Translations under genes and position numbers: made by a program
DNA from: Halocaridina rubra
Lineage: Eukaryota > Arthropoda > Malacostraca > Decapoda > Atyidae
DNA length: 64,000 nucleotides
NCBI GenBank assembly: GCA_037179515.1
Contig: JAXCGZ010011638.1
Coordinates: forward strand, 21,536 to 85,535
Direction of reading: 5' to 3'
Part shown: in pieces, positions 38,101-54,200 of the stretch
Layout: each line of letters begins with the position of its first letter
How positions within the stretch are numbered: the stretch's first letter is position 1
Notes under the pieces: generated by a model
The model's input: the letters and a program-made list of their open reading frames with translations, nothing else
What the model was told of the DNA's origin: nothing
Database searches by the model: none

Positions 38101-40079
38101 CAATTAATTCAATTCCCAATCTCATTCGGGAAATGAAATAACCAAATAAGCACATTATATGTGTGAAAACATGAATCATTTTTTACCCCGACCTGGACTC
38201 GAACCTAGGACTTATGATTACTAAGTCAAGGTGCTACCACTACACCACAGAAGGTTAAAAGGAATCCAACCTTATAGCTTATATCTGCTATACTTAGGAA
38301 TTAACTCATTCTATCTGAATGCCACTATGTTCATATTACAGATTCCCCAACCTCACTCGTGGCTTCATTTTAGTATTTAATTCAATTCCCAATCTCATTC
38401 ACGCCATGAAATAACCAAATAAGCACATTACATATGTGAAAACATGAATCATTTTTACCCCGACCGGGACTCGAACCTAGGACTTATGATTACTAAGTCA
38501 AGGCGCTACCATTACACCACAGAAGGTTAAAAGGAATCCAACATTATAGCTTATATCTGCTATACTTTGGAATGAACTCATTCTATCTGAATGCCACTTT
38601 GTTCATATTACAGATTCCCCAACCTCATTCGTGGCTTCATTTTAGCATTTAATTCAAATCCCAATCTCATTCGGGCCATGAAATAACCAAATAAGCACAT
38701 TACATATGTGAAAACATGAATCATTTTTTACACTGACCGGGACTTGAACCTAAGACTTATGATTACTAAGTCAAGGCGCTACCACTACACCACAGAAGGT
38801 TAAAAGGAATCCAACCTTATAGCTTATATCTGCTATACTTTGGAATGAACGCATTCTATCTGAATGCCACTATGTTCATTTTACAGATTCCCCAACCTCA
38901 CTTGTGGCTTCATTTTAGTATTTAATTCAATTCCCAATCTCATTCTATCCATTAAATAACCAACTAAGCACATTACAAATGTGAAAACATGAATCATTTT
39001 TTACCCCGAATTGTTCTCGAACCTAGGACTTATGATTACTAAGTCAAGGCGCTACCACTACACCACAGAAGGTTAAAAGGAATCCAACCTTATAGCTTAT
39101 ATCTGCTATACTTAGGAATGAACTCATTCTATCTGAATGCCACTATGTTCATATTACAGATTCCCCAACCTCACTCGTGGCTTCATTTTAGCATTTAAAT
39201 CAATTCCCAATCTCATTCGGGCCATGAAATAACCAAATAAGCACATTACATATGTGAAAACATGAATCATTTTTACCCCGACCGGGACTCGAACCTAGGA
39301 CTTATGATTACTAAGTCAAGGCGCTACCACTACACCACAGAAGGTTAAAAGGAATCCAACATTATAGCTTATATCTACCATACTTTGGAATGAACTCATT
39401 CTATCTGAATACCACTATGTTCATATTACAGATTCCCCAACCTCATTCGTGGCTTCATTTTAGCATTTAATTCAAATCCCAATCTCATTCGGAACATGAA
39501 ATAACCAAATAAGCACATTACATATGTGAAAACATGAATCATTTTTTACCCCGACCGGGACTCGAACCTAGGACTTATAATTACTAAGTCTAGGAGCTAC
39601 CACTACACCACAGAAGGTTGAAAGGAATCCAACCTTATAGCTTATATTTACTATACTTAGGAATGAACTCATTCTATCTGAATGCCAGTATGTTCATATT
39701 ACAGATTCCCCAACCTCACTCGTGGCTTCATTTTAGTATTTAATTCAATTCCCAATCTCATTCGGGCCATGAAATAACCAAATAAGCACATTACATATGT
39801 GAAAACATGAATCATTTTTACCCCGACTGGGACTCGAACCTAGGACTTATGATTACTAAGTCAAGGCGCTACCACTACACCACAGAAGGTTAAAAGGAAT
39901 CCAACATTATAGCTTATATCTGCTATACTTTGGAATGAACTCATTCTATCTGAAAGCCACTATGTTCATATTACAGATTCCCCAACCTCACTCGTGGCTT
40001 CATTTTAGCATTTAATTCAATTCCCAATCTCATTCGTGCCATGAAATAACCAAATATGCACATTACATATGTGAAAACA
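32172..40079 (-). repeat. S/B-led module 1 (29 monomers)
   Basis: Starts: 32172, 32445, 32718, 32990, 33263, 33536, 33808, 34081, 34354, 34626, 34899, 35172, 35444, 35716, 35989, 36262, 36534, 36807, 37079, 37352, 37624, 37898, 38172, 38445, 38717, 38990, 39263, 39535, 39808. It opens with an S/B hybrid, then C-D-E-F-G'-H, J at 34626, and S-T-U at 35444-35989. Confidence 0.78.
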
Positions 40080-43000
40080 TGAATCATTTAATACCCCGAT
40101 CAGGACTCGATCATAGGACTTATGATTACTAAGTTAAGGCGTTACCACTACACCACAGAAGGTTAAAAGGAATCCAACCTTATAGCTTATATCTGCTATA
40201 CTTTGGAATGAACGCATTCTATCTGAATGCCACTATGTTCATATTACAGATTCTCCAACCTAACTCGTGGCTTCATTTTAGCATTTAATTCAATTCCCAA
40301 TCTCATTCGGGCCACCAAATAACCATATAAGCACATTACATATGTGAAAATATGAATCATTTTTTACCCCGACCGGGACTCGAACCTAGGACTTATGATT
40401 ACTAAGTCAAGGTGCTACCACTACACCACAGAAGGTTAAAAGGTATCCAACCTTATAGCTTATATCTGCTATACTTAGGAATGAACGCATTCTATCTGAA
40501 TGCCACTATGTTCATATTACAGATTCCCCAACCTCACTCGTGGCTTCATTTTAGCATTTAATTCAATTCCCTATCTCATTCGGGCAATGAAATAACTAAA
40601 TAAGCACATTACATATGTGCAAACATGAATCATTTTTACCCCGACAGGTTCTCGAACCTAGGACTTATGATTACTAAGTCAAGGCGCTACCACTACACCA
40701 CAGAAGGTTAAAAGGACTCCAACCTTATAGGTTATATCTGCTATACTTTGGAATGAACGCATTCTATCTGAATGCCAATGTGTTCATATTGCAGATTCCC
40801 CAACCTCACTCGTGGCTTCATTTTAGCATTTAATTCAATTCCCAATCTCATTCGTGCCATGAAATAACCAAATAAGCACATTACATATGTGAAAACATGA
40901 ATCATTTATTACCCCGACTTGTTCTCGAACCTAGGACTTATGATTACTACGTCAAGGCGCTACCACTACAACACAGAAGGTTAAAAGGAATCCAACCTTA
41001 TAGCTTATATCTGCTATACTTAGGAATGAACGCCTTCTATCTGAATGGCACTATGTTCATATTAAAGATTTCCCAACCTTACTCGTCGCTTCATTTTAGC
41101 ATTTAATTCAATTCCCAATCTCATTCGGGCTATGAAATAACCAAATAAGCACATTACATATGTGAAAACATGAATCATTTTTTACCCCGACCGGGACTCG
41201 AACCTAGGACTTATGATTACTAAGTCAAGGCGCTACCACTACACCACAGAAGGTTAAAAGGAATCCAACCTTATAGCTTATATCTGCTATACTTAGGAAT
41301 GAACTCATTCTATCTGAATGCCACTATGTTCATATTACAGATTCCCCAACCTCACTCGTGGCTTCATTTTAGTATTTAATTCAATTCCCAATTTCATTCG
41401 GGCCATGAAATAACCAAATAAGCACATTACATATGTGAAAACATGAATCATTTTTACCCCGACCGGGACTCGAACCTAGGACTTATGATTACTAAGTCAA
41501 GGCGCTACCACTACACCACAGAAGGTTAAAAGGAATCCAACATTATAGCTTATATCTACCATACTTTGGAATGAACTCATTCTATCTGAATACCACTATG
41601 TTCATATTACAGATTCCCCAACCTCATTCGTGGCTTCATTTTAGCATTTAATTCAAATCCCAATCTCATTCGGGCCATGAAATAACCAAATAAGCACATT
41701 ACATATGTGAAAACATGAATCATTTCTTACCCCGACCGGGACTCGAACCTAGGACTTATGATTACTAAGTCAAGGCGCTACCACTACACCACAGAAGGTT
41801 AAAAGGAATCCAACCTTATAGCTTATATCTGCTATACTTTGGAATGAACGCATTCAATCTGAATTCCACTATGTTCATTTTACAGATTCCCCAACCTCAC
41901 TCGTGGCTTCATTTTAGTATTTAATTCAATTCCCAATCTCATTCGGGCCATGAAATAACCAACTAAGCACATTACAAATGTGAAAACATGAATCATTTTT
42001 TACCCCGACTTGTTCTCGAACCTAGGACTTATGATTACTAAGTCATGGCGCTACCACTACACCACAGAAGGTTAAAAGGAATCCAACCTTATAGCTTATA
42101 TCTGCTATACTTAGGAATGAATGCATTCTATTTGAATGCCACTATGTACATATTACAGATTCCCCAACCTCATTCGTGGCTTCATTTTAGCATTTAATTC
42201 AATTCCCAATCTCATTCGGGCCATGAAATAACCTAATAAGCACATTACATATGTGAAAACATGAATCATTTTTACCCCGATCGGGACTCGAACCTAGGAC
42301 TTATGATTACTAAGTCAAGGCGCTACCACTACACCGCAGAAGGTTAAAAGGAATCCAACATTATAGCTTATATCAGCTATTCTTTGGAATGAACTCATTC
42401 TATCTGAAATCCACTATGTTCACATTACAGATTCCCCAACCTCATTCGTGGCTTCATTTTAGCATTTAATTCAATTCCCAATCTCATTCGTGCCATGAAA
42501 TAACCAAATATGCACATCACATATTTGAAAACATGAATCATTTAATACCCCGATCGGGACTCGAACATAGGACTTATGATTACTAAGTCAAGGTGATACC
42601 ACTACACCACAGAAGGTTAAAAGGAATCATATCTTATAGCTTATATCAGCTATACTTAGGAATGAATGCATTCTAACTGAATGCCACTATGTTCATATTT
42701 GAGATTCTCCAACCTCACTTGTGGCTTCATTTTAGCATTTAATTCAATCCTAATCTCATTCGGGCCATGAAAAAAACAAATAAGCACATTACATATTTTA
42801 AAACATGAAACATTTTTTACTCCGGCCGGGACTCGAACCTAGGACTTATGATTACTAAGTCAAGGCGCTACCACTACACCACAGAAGGTTAAAAGGAATT
42901 CAACCTTATAGCTTATATCTGCTATACTTTCGAATGAACGCCTTCTATCTGAATGCCAATATGTTCATTTTACAGATTCCCCAACCTCACTCGTGGCTTC

Positions 43001-46000
43001 ATTTTAGCATTTAATTCAATTCCCAATCTCATTCGGACCATGAAATAACCAAATAAGCACATTATATATGTGAAAACATGAATCATTTTTTACCCCGACC
43101 AGGACTCGAACCTAGGACTTATGATTACTAAGTCGAAGCGCTACCACTACACCAGAGAAGGTTAAAAGGAATCCAACCTTATAGCTTATATCTGCTATAC
43201 TTTGGAATGAACGCATTCTATCTGAATGACACTATGTTCATATTACAGATTCCCCAACCTCACTCGTGGCATCATTTTAGTATTTAATTCAATTCCCAAT
43301 CTCATTCGGGCCATGAAATAACCAAATAAGCACATTACATATGTGAAAACATGAATTATTTTTACCCCGACCGGGACTCGAACCTAGGACTTTGGATTAC
43401 TAAGTCAAGGCGCTACCACTACACCACAGAAGGTTAAAAGGAATCCAACATTATAGCTTATATCTGCTATACTTTGGAATGAACTCATTCTATCTGAATG
43501 CCACTATGTTCATATTACAGATTCCCCAACCTCACTCGTGGCTTCATTTTAGTATTTAATTCAATTCCCAATCTCATTCGGGCCATGAAATAACCAAATA
43601 AGCACATTACATATGTGAAAACATGAATCATTTTTACCCCGACCGGGACTCGAACCTAGGACTTATGATTACTAAGTCAAGGCGCTACCACTACACCACA
43701 GAAGGTTAAAAGGAATCCAACATTATAGCTTATATCTGCTATACTTTGGAATGAACTCATTCTATCTGAATACCACTATGTTCATTTTACAGATTCCTCA
43801 ACCTCATTCGTGGCTTCATTTTAGCATTTAATTCAAATCCCAATCTCATTCGGGCCATGAAATAACCAAATAAGCACATTACGTATGTGAAAACATGAAT
43901 CATTTTTTACCCCGACCGTTACTCGAACCTAGGACTTATGATTACTAAGTCAAGGCGCTACCACTATACCACAGAAGGTTAAAAGGAATCCAACCTTATA
44001 GCTTATATCTGCTATACTTTGGAATGAACGCATTCAATCTGAATGCCACTATGTTCATTTTACAGATTCCCCAACCTCACTCGTGGCTTCATTTTAGCAT
44101 TTAATTCAATTCCCAATCTCATTCTAGCCATGAAATAACCAACTAAGTACATTACAAATGTGAAAACATGAATCATTTTTTACCCCGACTTGTTCTCGAA
44201 CCTAGGACTTATGATAACTAAGTCAAGGCGCTACCACTACACCACAGAAGGTTAAAAGGAATCCAACCTTATAGCTTATATCTGCTATACTTAGGAATGA
44301 ACGCATTCTATCTGAATGCCATTATGTTCATTTTACAGATTCCCCAACCTCACACGTGGCTTCATTTTAGCATTTAAATCAATTCCCAATCTCATTCGGG
44401 ATATGAAATAACCAAATAAGCACATTACATATGTGAAAACATGAATCATTTTTTACCCCGAACGGGACTCGAACCTAGGACTTACGATTACTAAGTCATG
44501 GCGCTACCACTACACCACAGAAGGTTAAAAGGAATCCAACCTTATAGCTTATATCTGCTATACTTAGGAATGAATGCATTCTATCTGAATACCACTATGT
44601 ACATATTACAGATTCCCCAACCTCATTCGTGGCTTCATTTTAGCATTTAATTCAATTCCCAATCTCATTCGGGCCATGAAATAACCAAATAAGCACATTA
44701 CATATGTGAAAACATGAATTATTTTTACCCCGACCGGGACTCGAACCTAGGACGTATGATTACTAAGTCAAGGCGCTACCACTACACCACAGAAGGTTAA
44801 AAGGAATCCAACATTATAGCTTATATCTGCTATACTTTGGAATGAACTCATTCTATCTGAAAGCCACTATGTTCATATTACAGATTCGCCAACCTCATTC
44901 GTGGCTTCATTTTAGCATTTAATTCAATTCCCAATCTCATTCGTGCCATGAAATAACCAAATATGCACATTACATATTTGAAAACATAAATCATTTAATA
45001 CCCCGATCGGGAATCGAACCTAGGACTTATGATTACTAAGTCAAGGCGCTACCACTACACCACAGAAGGTTAAAAGGAATCCAATCTAATAGCTTATATC
45101 TGCTATACTTAGGAATGAATGCATTCTATCTGAATGCCACTATGTTCATATTTGAGATTCTCCAACCTCACTTGTGGCTTCATTTTAGCATTTAATTCAA
45201 TCCTAATCTCATTCAGGCCATGAAATAACCAAATAAGCACATTACATATTTTAAAACATGAAACATTTTTTACTCCGGCCGGGACTCGAACCTAGGACTT
45301 ATGATTACTAAGTCAAGGCGCTACCACTACACCACAGAAGGTTAAAAGGAATCCAGCCTTATAGCTTATATCTTCTATACTTTGGAATGAACGCATTCTA
45401 TCTGAATGCCAATGTGTTCATATTACAGATTCCCCAACCTCACTCGTGGCTTCATTTTAGCATTTAATTCAATTCCCAATCTCATTCGGGCCATGAAATA
45501 ACCAAATAAGCACATTACATATGTGAAAACATGAATAATTTTTTACCCCGACCCGGACTCGAACCTAGGACTTATGATTACTAAGTCAAGGCGCTACAAC
45601 TACACCACAGAAGGTTAAAAGGAATCCAACCTTATAGCTTATATCTGCTATACTTTGGAATGAACTCATTCTATCTGAATGCCACTATGTTCATATTACA
45701 GATTCCCCAACCTCACTCGTGGCATCATTTTAGTATTTAATTCAATTCCCAATCTCATTCGGGCCATGAAATAACCAAATAAGCACATTACATATGTGTA
45801 AACATGAATCATTTTTACCCCGACCGGGACTCGAACCTAGGACTTATGATTACTAAGTCAAGGCGCTACCACTACACCACAGAAGATTAAAAGGAATCCA
45901 ACTTTATAGCTTATATCTGCAATACTTTGGAATGAACACATTCTATCTGAATGCCACTATGTTCATTTTACAGATTCCCCAACCTCACTCGTGGCTTCAT

Positions 46001-49000
46001 TTTAGCATTTAATTCAATTCCCAATCTCATTCTAGCCATGAAATAACCAACTAAGCACATTACAAATGTGAAAACATGAATCATTTTTTACCCCGACTTG
46101 TTCTCGAACCTAGGACTTATGATTACTAAGTCAAGGCGCTACCACTACACCACAGAAGGTTAAAAGGAATCCAACCTTATCGCTTATATCTGCTATACTT
46201 AGGAATGAACGCATTCTATCTGAATGCAAATATGTTCATATTACAGATTCCCCAACCTCACTCGTGGCTTCATTTTAGCATTTAAATCAATTCACAATCT
46301 CATTCGGGATATGAAATAACCAAATAAGCACATTACATATTTTAAAACATGAAACATTTTTTACTCCGGCCGGGACTCGAACCTAGGACTTATGATTATT
46401 AAGTCAAGGCGCTACCACTACACCACAGAAGGTTAGAAGGAATCCAACCTTATAGCTTATATCTGCTATACTTTTGGAATGAACGCATTCTATCTCAATG
46501 ACTCTATGTTCATATTACAGATTCCCCAACCTTACTCGTGGCTTCATATTAGCATTTAATTCAATTCCCAATCTCATTCGGGAAATGAAATAACCAAATA
46601 AGCACATTATATGTGTGAAAACATGAATCATTTTTACCCCGACTGGGACTCGAACCTAGGACTTATGATTACTAAGTCAAGGCGCTACCAATAAACCACA
46701 GAAGGTTAAAAGGAATCCAACCTTATAGCTTATATCTGCTATACTTAGGAATAAATGCATTCTATCTGAATGCCACTATGTTCATATTTGAGATTCCCCA
46801 ACCTCACTCGTGGCTTCATTTTAGCATTTAATTCAATCCTAATCTCATTCGGGCCAAGAAATAACCAAATATGCACATTACATGTTTTAAGACATGAAAC
46901 ATTTTTTACCCCGACCGGGACTCGAACCTAGGACTTATGATTACTAAGTCAAGGCGCTACCACTACACCACAGAAGGTTAAAAGGAATCCAACCTTATAG
47001 CTTATATCTGCTATACTTAGGAATGAATGCATTCTATCTGAATACCACTATGTACATATTACAGATTCCCCAACCTCATTCGTGGCTTCATTTTAGCATT
47101 TAATTCAATTCCCAATCTCATTCGGGCCATGAAATAACCAAATAAGCACATTACATATGTGAAAACATGAATTATTTTTACCCCGACCGGGACTCGAACC
47201 TAGGACGTATGATTACTAAGTCAAGGTGCTACCACTACACCACAGAAGGTTAAAAGGAATCCAACCTTATAGCTTATATCTGCTATACTTAGGAATTAAC
47301 TCATTCTATCTGAATGCCACTATGTTCATATTACAGATTCCCCAACCTCACTCGTGGCTTCATTTTAGTATTTAATTCAATTCCCAATCTCATTCACGCC
47401 ATGAAATAACCAAATAAGCACATTACATATGTGAAAACATGAATCATTTTTACCCCGACCGGGACTCGAACCTAGGACTTATGATTACTAAGTCAAGGCG
47501 CTACCACTACACCACAGAAGGTTAAAAGGAATCCAACATTATAGCTTATATCTGCTATACTTTGGAATGAACTCATTCTATCTGAATGCCACTTTGTTCA
47601 TATTACAGATTCCCCAACCTCATTCGTGGCTTCATTTTAGCATTTAATTCAAATCCCAATCTCATTCGGGCCATGAAATAACCAAATAAGCACATTACAT
47701 ATGTGAAAACATGAATCATTTTTTACACTGACCGGGACTTAAACCTAAGACTTATGATTACTAAGTCAAGGCGCTACCACTACACCACAGAAGGTTAAAA
47801 GGAATCCAACCTTATAGCTTATATCTGCTATACTTTGGAATGAACGCATTCTATCTGAATGCCACTATGTTCATTTTACAGATTCCCCAACCTCACTTGT
47901 GGCTTCATTTTAGTATTTAATTCAATTCCCAATCTCATTCTAGCCATTAAATAACCAACTAAGCACATTACAAATGTGAAAACATGAATCATTTTTTACC
48001 CCGAATTGTTCTCGAACCCAGGACTTATGATTACTAAGTCAAGGCGCTACCACTACACCACAGAAGGTTAAAAGGAATCCAACCTTATAGCTTATATCTG
48101 CTATACTTAGGAATGAACTCATTCTATCTGAATGCCACTATGTTCTTATTACAGATTCCCCAACCTCACTCGTGGCTTCATTTTAGCATTTAAATCAATT
48201 CCCAATCTCATTCGGGCCATGAAATAACCAAATAAGCACATTACATATGTGAAAACATAAATCATTTTTTACCCCGACCGGGACTCGAACCTAGGACTTA
48301 TGATTACTAAGTCAAGGCGCTACAACTACACCACAGAAGGTTAAAAGGAATCCAACATTATAGCTTATATCTGCTAAACTTTGGAATGAACTCATTCTAT
48401 CTGAATGCCACTATGTTCATATTACAGATTCCCCAACCTCATTCGTGGCTTCATTTTAGCATTTAATTCAAATCCCAATCTCATTCGGAACATGAAATAA
48501 CCAAATAAGCACATTACATATGTGAAAACATGAATCATTTTTTACCCCGACCGGGACTCGAACCTAGGACTTATAATTACTAAGTCTAGGAGCTACCACT
48601 ACACCACAGAAGGTTGAAAGGAATCCAACCTTATAGCTTATATCTACTATACATAGGAATGAACTCATTCTATCTGAATGCCAGTATGTTCATATTACAG
48701 ATTCCCCAACCTCACTCGTGGCTTCATTTTAGTATTTAATTCAATTCCCAATCTCATTCGGGCCATGAAATAACCAAATAAGCACATTACATATGTGAAA
48801 ACATGAATCATTTTTACCCCGACTGGGACTCGAACCTAGGACTTATGATTACTAAGTCAAGGCGCTACCACTACACCACAGAAGGTTAAAAGGAATCCAA
48901 CATTATAGCTTATATCTGCTATACTTTGGAATGAACTCATTCTATCTGAAAGCCACTATGTTCATATTACAGATTCCCCAACCTCACTCGTGGCTTCATT

Positions 49001-49075
49001 TTAGCATTTAATTCAATTCCCAATCTCATTCGTGCCATGAAATAACCAAATATGCACATTACATATGTGAAAACA
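40080..49075 (-). repeat. S/B-led module 2 (33 monomers)
   Basis: Starts: 40080, 40353, 40626, 40898, 41171, 41444, 41716, 41989, 42262, 42534, 42806, 43079, 43352, 43624, 43896, 44169, 44442, 44715, 44987, 45259, 45532, 45805, 46077, 46350, 46624, 46895, 47168, 47440, 47712, 47985, 48258, 48531, 48804. It opens S/B-C-D-E, but F-G'-H of the other modules are missing after E. 45259 is a T/D hybrid. Confidence 0.77.
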
Positions 49076-51257
49076 TGAATCATTTAATACCCCGATCAGG
49101 ACTCGAACATAGGACTTATGATTACTAAGTCAAGGCGTTACCACTACACCACAGAAGGTTAAAAGGAATCCAACCTTATAGCTTATATCTGCTATACTTT
49201 GGAATGAACGCATTCTATCTGAATGCCACTATGTTCATATTACAGATTCTCCAACCTAACTCGTGGCTTCATTTTAGCATTTAATTCAATTCCCAATCTC
49301 ATTCGGGCCACCAAATAACCATATAAGCACATTACATATGTGAAAATATGAATCATTTTTTACCCCAACCGGGACTCGAACCTAGGACTTATGATTACTA
49401 AGTCAAGGTGCTACCACTACACCACAGAAGGTTAAAAGGTATCCAACCTTATAGCTTATATCTGCTATACTTAGGAATGAACGCATTCTATCTGAATGCC
49501 ACTATGTTCATATTACAGATTCCCCAACCTCACTCGTGGCTTCATTTTAGCATTTAATTCAATTCCCTATCTCATTCGGGCCATGAAATAACCAAATAAG
49601 CACATTACATATGTGAAAACATGAATCATTTTTACCCCGACCGGGACTCGAACCTAGGACTTATGATTACTAAGTCAAGGCGCTACCACTACACCACAGA
49701 AGGTTAAAAGGAATCCAACATTATAGCTTATATCTACCATACTTTGGAATGAACTCATTCTATCTGAATACCACTATGTTCATATTACAGATTCCCCAAC
49801 CTCATTCGTGGCTTCATTTTAGCATTTAATTCAAATCCCAATCTCATTCGGGCCATGAAATAACCAAATAAGCACATTACATATGTGAAAACATGAATCA
49901 TTTCTTACCCCGACCGGGACTCGAACCTAGGACTTATGATTACTAAGTCAAGGCGCTACCACTACACCACAGAAGGTTAAAAGGAATCCAACCTTATAGC
50001 TTATATCTGCTATACTTTGGAATGAACGCATTCAATCTGAATTCCACTATGTTCATTTTACAGATTCCCCAACCTCACTCGTGGCTTCATTTTAGTATTT
50101 AATTCAATTCCCAATCTCATTCGGGCCATGAAATAACCAACTAAGCACATTACAAATGTGAAAACATGAATCATTTTTTACCCCGACTTGTTCTCGAACC
50201 TAGGACTTATGATTACTAAGTCATGGCGCTACCACTACACCACAGAAGGTTAAAAGGAATCCAACCTTATAGCTTATATCTGCTATACTTAGGAATGAAT
50301 GCATTCTATTTGAATGCCACTATGTACATATTACAGATTCCCCAACCTCATTCGTGGCTTCATTTTAGCATTTAATTCAATTCCCAATCTCATTCGGGCC
50401 ATGAAATAACCTAATAAGCACATTACATATGTGAAAACATGAATCATTTTTACCCCGATCGGGACTCGAACCTAGGACTTATGATTACTAAGTCAAGGCG
50501 CTACCACTACACCACAGAAGGTTAAAAGGAATCCAACATTATAGCTTATATCAGCTATACTTTGGAATGAACTCATTCTATCTGAAATCCACTATGTTCA
50601 CATTACAGATTCCCCAACCTCATTCGTGGCTTCATTTTAGCATTTAATTCAATTCCCAATCTCATTCGTGCCATGAAATAACCAAATATGCACATTACAT
50701 ATTTGAAAACATGAATCATTTAATACCCCGATCGGGACTCGAACATAGGACTTATGATTACTAAGTCAAGGTGCTACCACTACACCACAGAAGGTTAAAA
50801 GGAATCCAACCTTATAGCTTATATCTGCTATACTTTTGAATGAACGCCTTCTATCTGAATGCCAATATGTTCATATTACAGATTCCCCAACCTCACTCGT
50901 GGCTTCATTTTAGCATTTAATTCAATTCCCAATCTCATTCTTGCCATGAAATAACCAAATAAGCACATTACATATGTGAAAACATGAATCATTTTTTACC
51001 CTGACCAGGACTCGAACCTCGGACTTATGATTACTAAGTCGAGGCACTACTACTACACCAGAGAAGGTTAAAAGGAATCCAACCTTATAGCTTATATCTG
51101 CTATACTTTGGAATGAACGCATTCTACCTGAATGACACTATGTTCATATTACAGATTCCCCAACCTCACTCGTGGCTTCATTTTAGCATTTAATTCAATT
51201 CCCAATCTCATTCGGGCCATCAAATAACCATATAAGCACATTACATATGTGAAAACA
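49076..51257 (-). repeat. S/B-led module 3 (8 monomers, D-E lost)
   Basis: Starts: 49076, 49349, 49622, 49894, 50167, 50440, 50712, 50985. After S/B and C the order jumps past D and E to the type seen at 41444, then J at 49894. The unit at 50712 is an S/T hybrid: an S front joined to cttttgaatgaacgcc of T. A 66-codon minus-strand frame at 50922-51122 is incidental. Confidence 0.76.
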
Positions 51258-54200
51258 TGAATCATTTTTTACCCCGATCGGGACTCGAACATAGGACTTA
51301 TGATTACTAAATCAAGGCGTTACCACTACACCACAGAAGGTTAAAAGGAATCCAACCTTATAGCTTATATCTGCCATACTTTGGAATGAACGCATTCTAT
51401 CTGAATGCCACTATGTTCATATTACAGATTCTCCAACCTAACTCGTGGCTTCATTTTAGCATTTAATTCAATTCCCAATCTCATTCGGGCCATCAAATAA
51501 CCATATAAGCACATTACATATGTGAAAATATGAATCATTTTTTACCCCGACCGGGACCCGAACCTAGGACTTATGATTACTAAGTCAAGGTGCTACCACT
51601 ACACCACAGAAGGTTAAAAGGTATCCAACCTTATAGCTTATATCTGCTATACTTAGGAATGAACCCATTCTATCTGAATGCCACTTTGTTCATATTACAG
51701 ATTCCCCAACCTCACTCGTGGCCTTATTTTAGCATTTAATTCAATTCCCAATCTCATTCGGGCAATGAAATAACTAAATAAGCACATTGCATATGTGCAA
51801 ACATGAATCATTTTTACCCCGACAGGTTCTCGAACCTAGGACTTATGATTACTAAGTCAAGGCGCTACCACTACACCACAGAAGGTTAAAAGGACTCCAA
51901 CCTTATAGCTTATATCTGCTATACTTTGGAATGAACGCATTCTATCTGAATGCCAATGTGTTCATATTACAGATTCCCCAACCTCACTCGTGGCTTCATT
52001 TTAGCATTTAATTCAATTCCCAATCTCATTCGTGCCATGAAATAACCAAATAAGCACATTACATATGTGAAAACATGAATCATTTATTACCCCGACTTGT
52101 TCTCGAACCTAGGACTTATGATTACTACGTCAAGGCGCTACCACTACAACACAGAAGGTTAAAAGGAATCCAACCTTATAGCTTATATCTGCTATTCTTA
52201 GGAATGAACGCCTTCTATCTGAATGGCACTATGTTCATATTAAAGATTTCCCAACCTTACTCGTCGCTTCATTTTAGCATTTAATTCAATTCCCAATCTC
52301 ATTCGGGCTATGAAATAACCAAATAAGCACATTACATATGTGAAAACATGAATCATTTTTTACCCCGACCGGGACTCGAACCTAGGACTTATGATTACTA
52401 AGTCAAGGCGCTACAACTACACCACAGAAGGTTAAAAGGAATCCAACCTTATAGCTTATATCTGCTATACTTTGGAATGAACTCATTCTATCTGAATGCC
52501 ACTATGTTCATATTACAGATTCCCCAACCTCACTCGTGGCATCATTTTAGTATTTAATTCAATTCCCAATCTCATTCGGGCCATGAAATAACCAAATAAG
52601 CACATTACATATGTGAAAACATGAATCATTTTTACCCTGACCGGGACTCGAACCTAGGACTTATGATTACTAAGTCAAGGCGCTACCACTACACCACAGA
52701 AGGTTAAAAGGAATCCAACCTTATAGCTTATATCTGCTATACTTTGGAATGAACGCATTCTATCTGAATGCCACTATGTTCATTTTACAGATTCCCCAAC
52801 CTCACTCGTGGCTTCATTTTAGCATTTAATTCAATTCCCAATCTCATTCTAGCCATGAAATAACCAACTAAGCACATTACAAATGTGAAAACATGAATCA
52901 TTTTTTACCCCGACTTGTTCTCGAACCTAGGACTTATGATTACTAAGTCAAGGCGCTACCACTACACCACAGAAGGTTAAAAGGAATCCAACCTTATAGC
53001 TTATATCTGCTATACTTAGGAATAAACGCATTCTATCTGAATGCCACTATGTTCACATTACAGATTCCCCAACCTCACTCATGGCTTCATTTTAGCATTT
53101 AAATCAATTCCCAATCTCATTCGGGATATGAAATAACCAAATAAGCACATTACATATGTGAAAACATGAATCATTTTTTACCCCGACCGGGACTCGAACC
53201 TAGGACTTATGATTACTAAGTCAAGGCGCTACCACTACACCACAGAAGGTTAAAAGGAATCCAACCTTATAGCTTATATCTGCTATACTTTGGAATGAAC
53301 GCATTCTATCTGAATGCCACTATGTTCATTTTACAGATTCCCCAACCTCACTTGTGGCTTCATTTTAGTATTTAATTCAATTCCCAATCTCATTCTAGCC
53401 ATTAAATAACCAACTAAGCACATTACAAATGTGAAAACATGAATCATTTTTTACCCCGAATTGTTCTCGAACCTAGGACTTATGATTACTAAGTCAAGGC
53501 GCTACCACTACACCACAGAAGGTTAAAAGGAATCCAACCTTATAGCTTATATCTGCTATACCTAGGAATGAACGCATTCTATCTGAATGCCACTATGTTC
53601 ATATTACAGATTCCCCAACCTCACTCGTGGCTTCATTTTAGCATTTAAATCAATTCCCAATCTCATTCGGGCCATGAAATAACCAAATAAGCACATTACA
53701 TATGTGAAAACATAAATCATTTTTTACCCCGACCGGGACTCGAACCTAGGACTTATGATTACTAAGTCAAGGCGCTACCACTACACCACAGAAGGTTAAA
53801 AGGAATCCAACATTATAGCTTATATCTGCTAAACTTTGGAATGAACTCATTCTATCTGAATGCCACTATGTTCATATTACAGATTCCCCAACCTCATTCG
53901 TGGCTTCATTTTAGCATTTAATTCAAATCCCAATCTCATTCGGAACATGAAATAACCAAATAAGCACATTACATATGTGAAAACATGAATCATTTTTTAC
54001 CCCGACCGGGACTCGAACCTAGGACTTATAATTACTAAGTCTAGGAGCTACCACTACACCACAGAAGGTTGAAAGGAATCCAACCTTATAGCTTATATCT
54101 ACTATTCTTAGGAATGAACTCATTCTATCTGAATGCCAGTATGTTCATATTACAGATTCCCCAACCTCACTCGTGGCTTCATTTTAGCATTTAATTCAAT

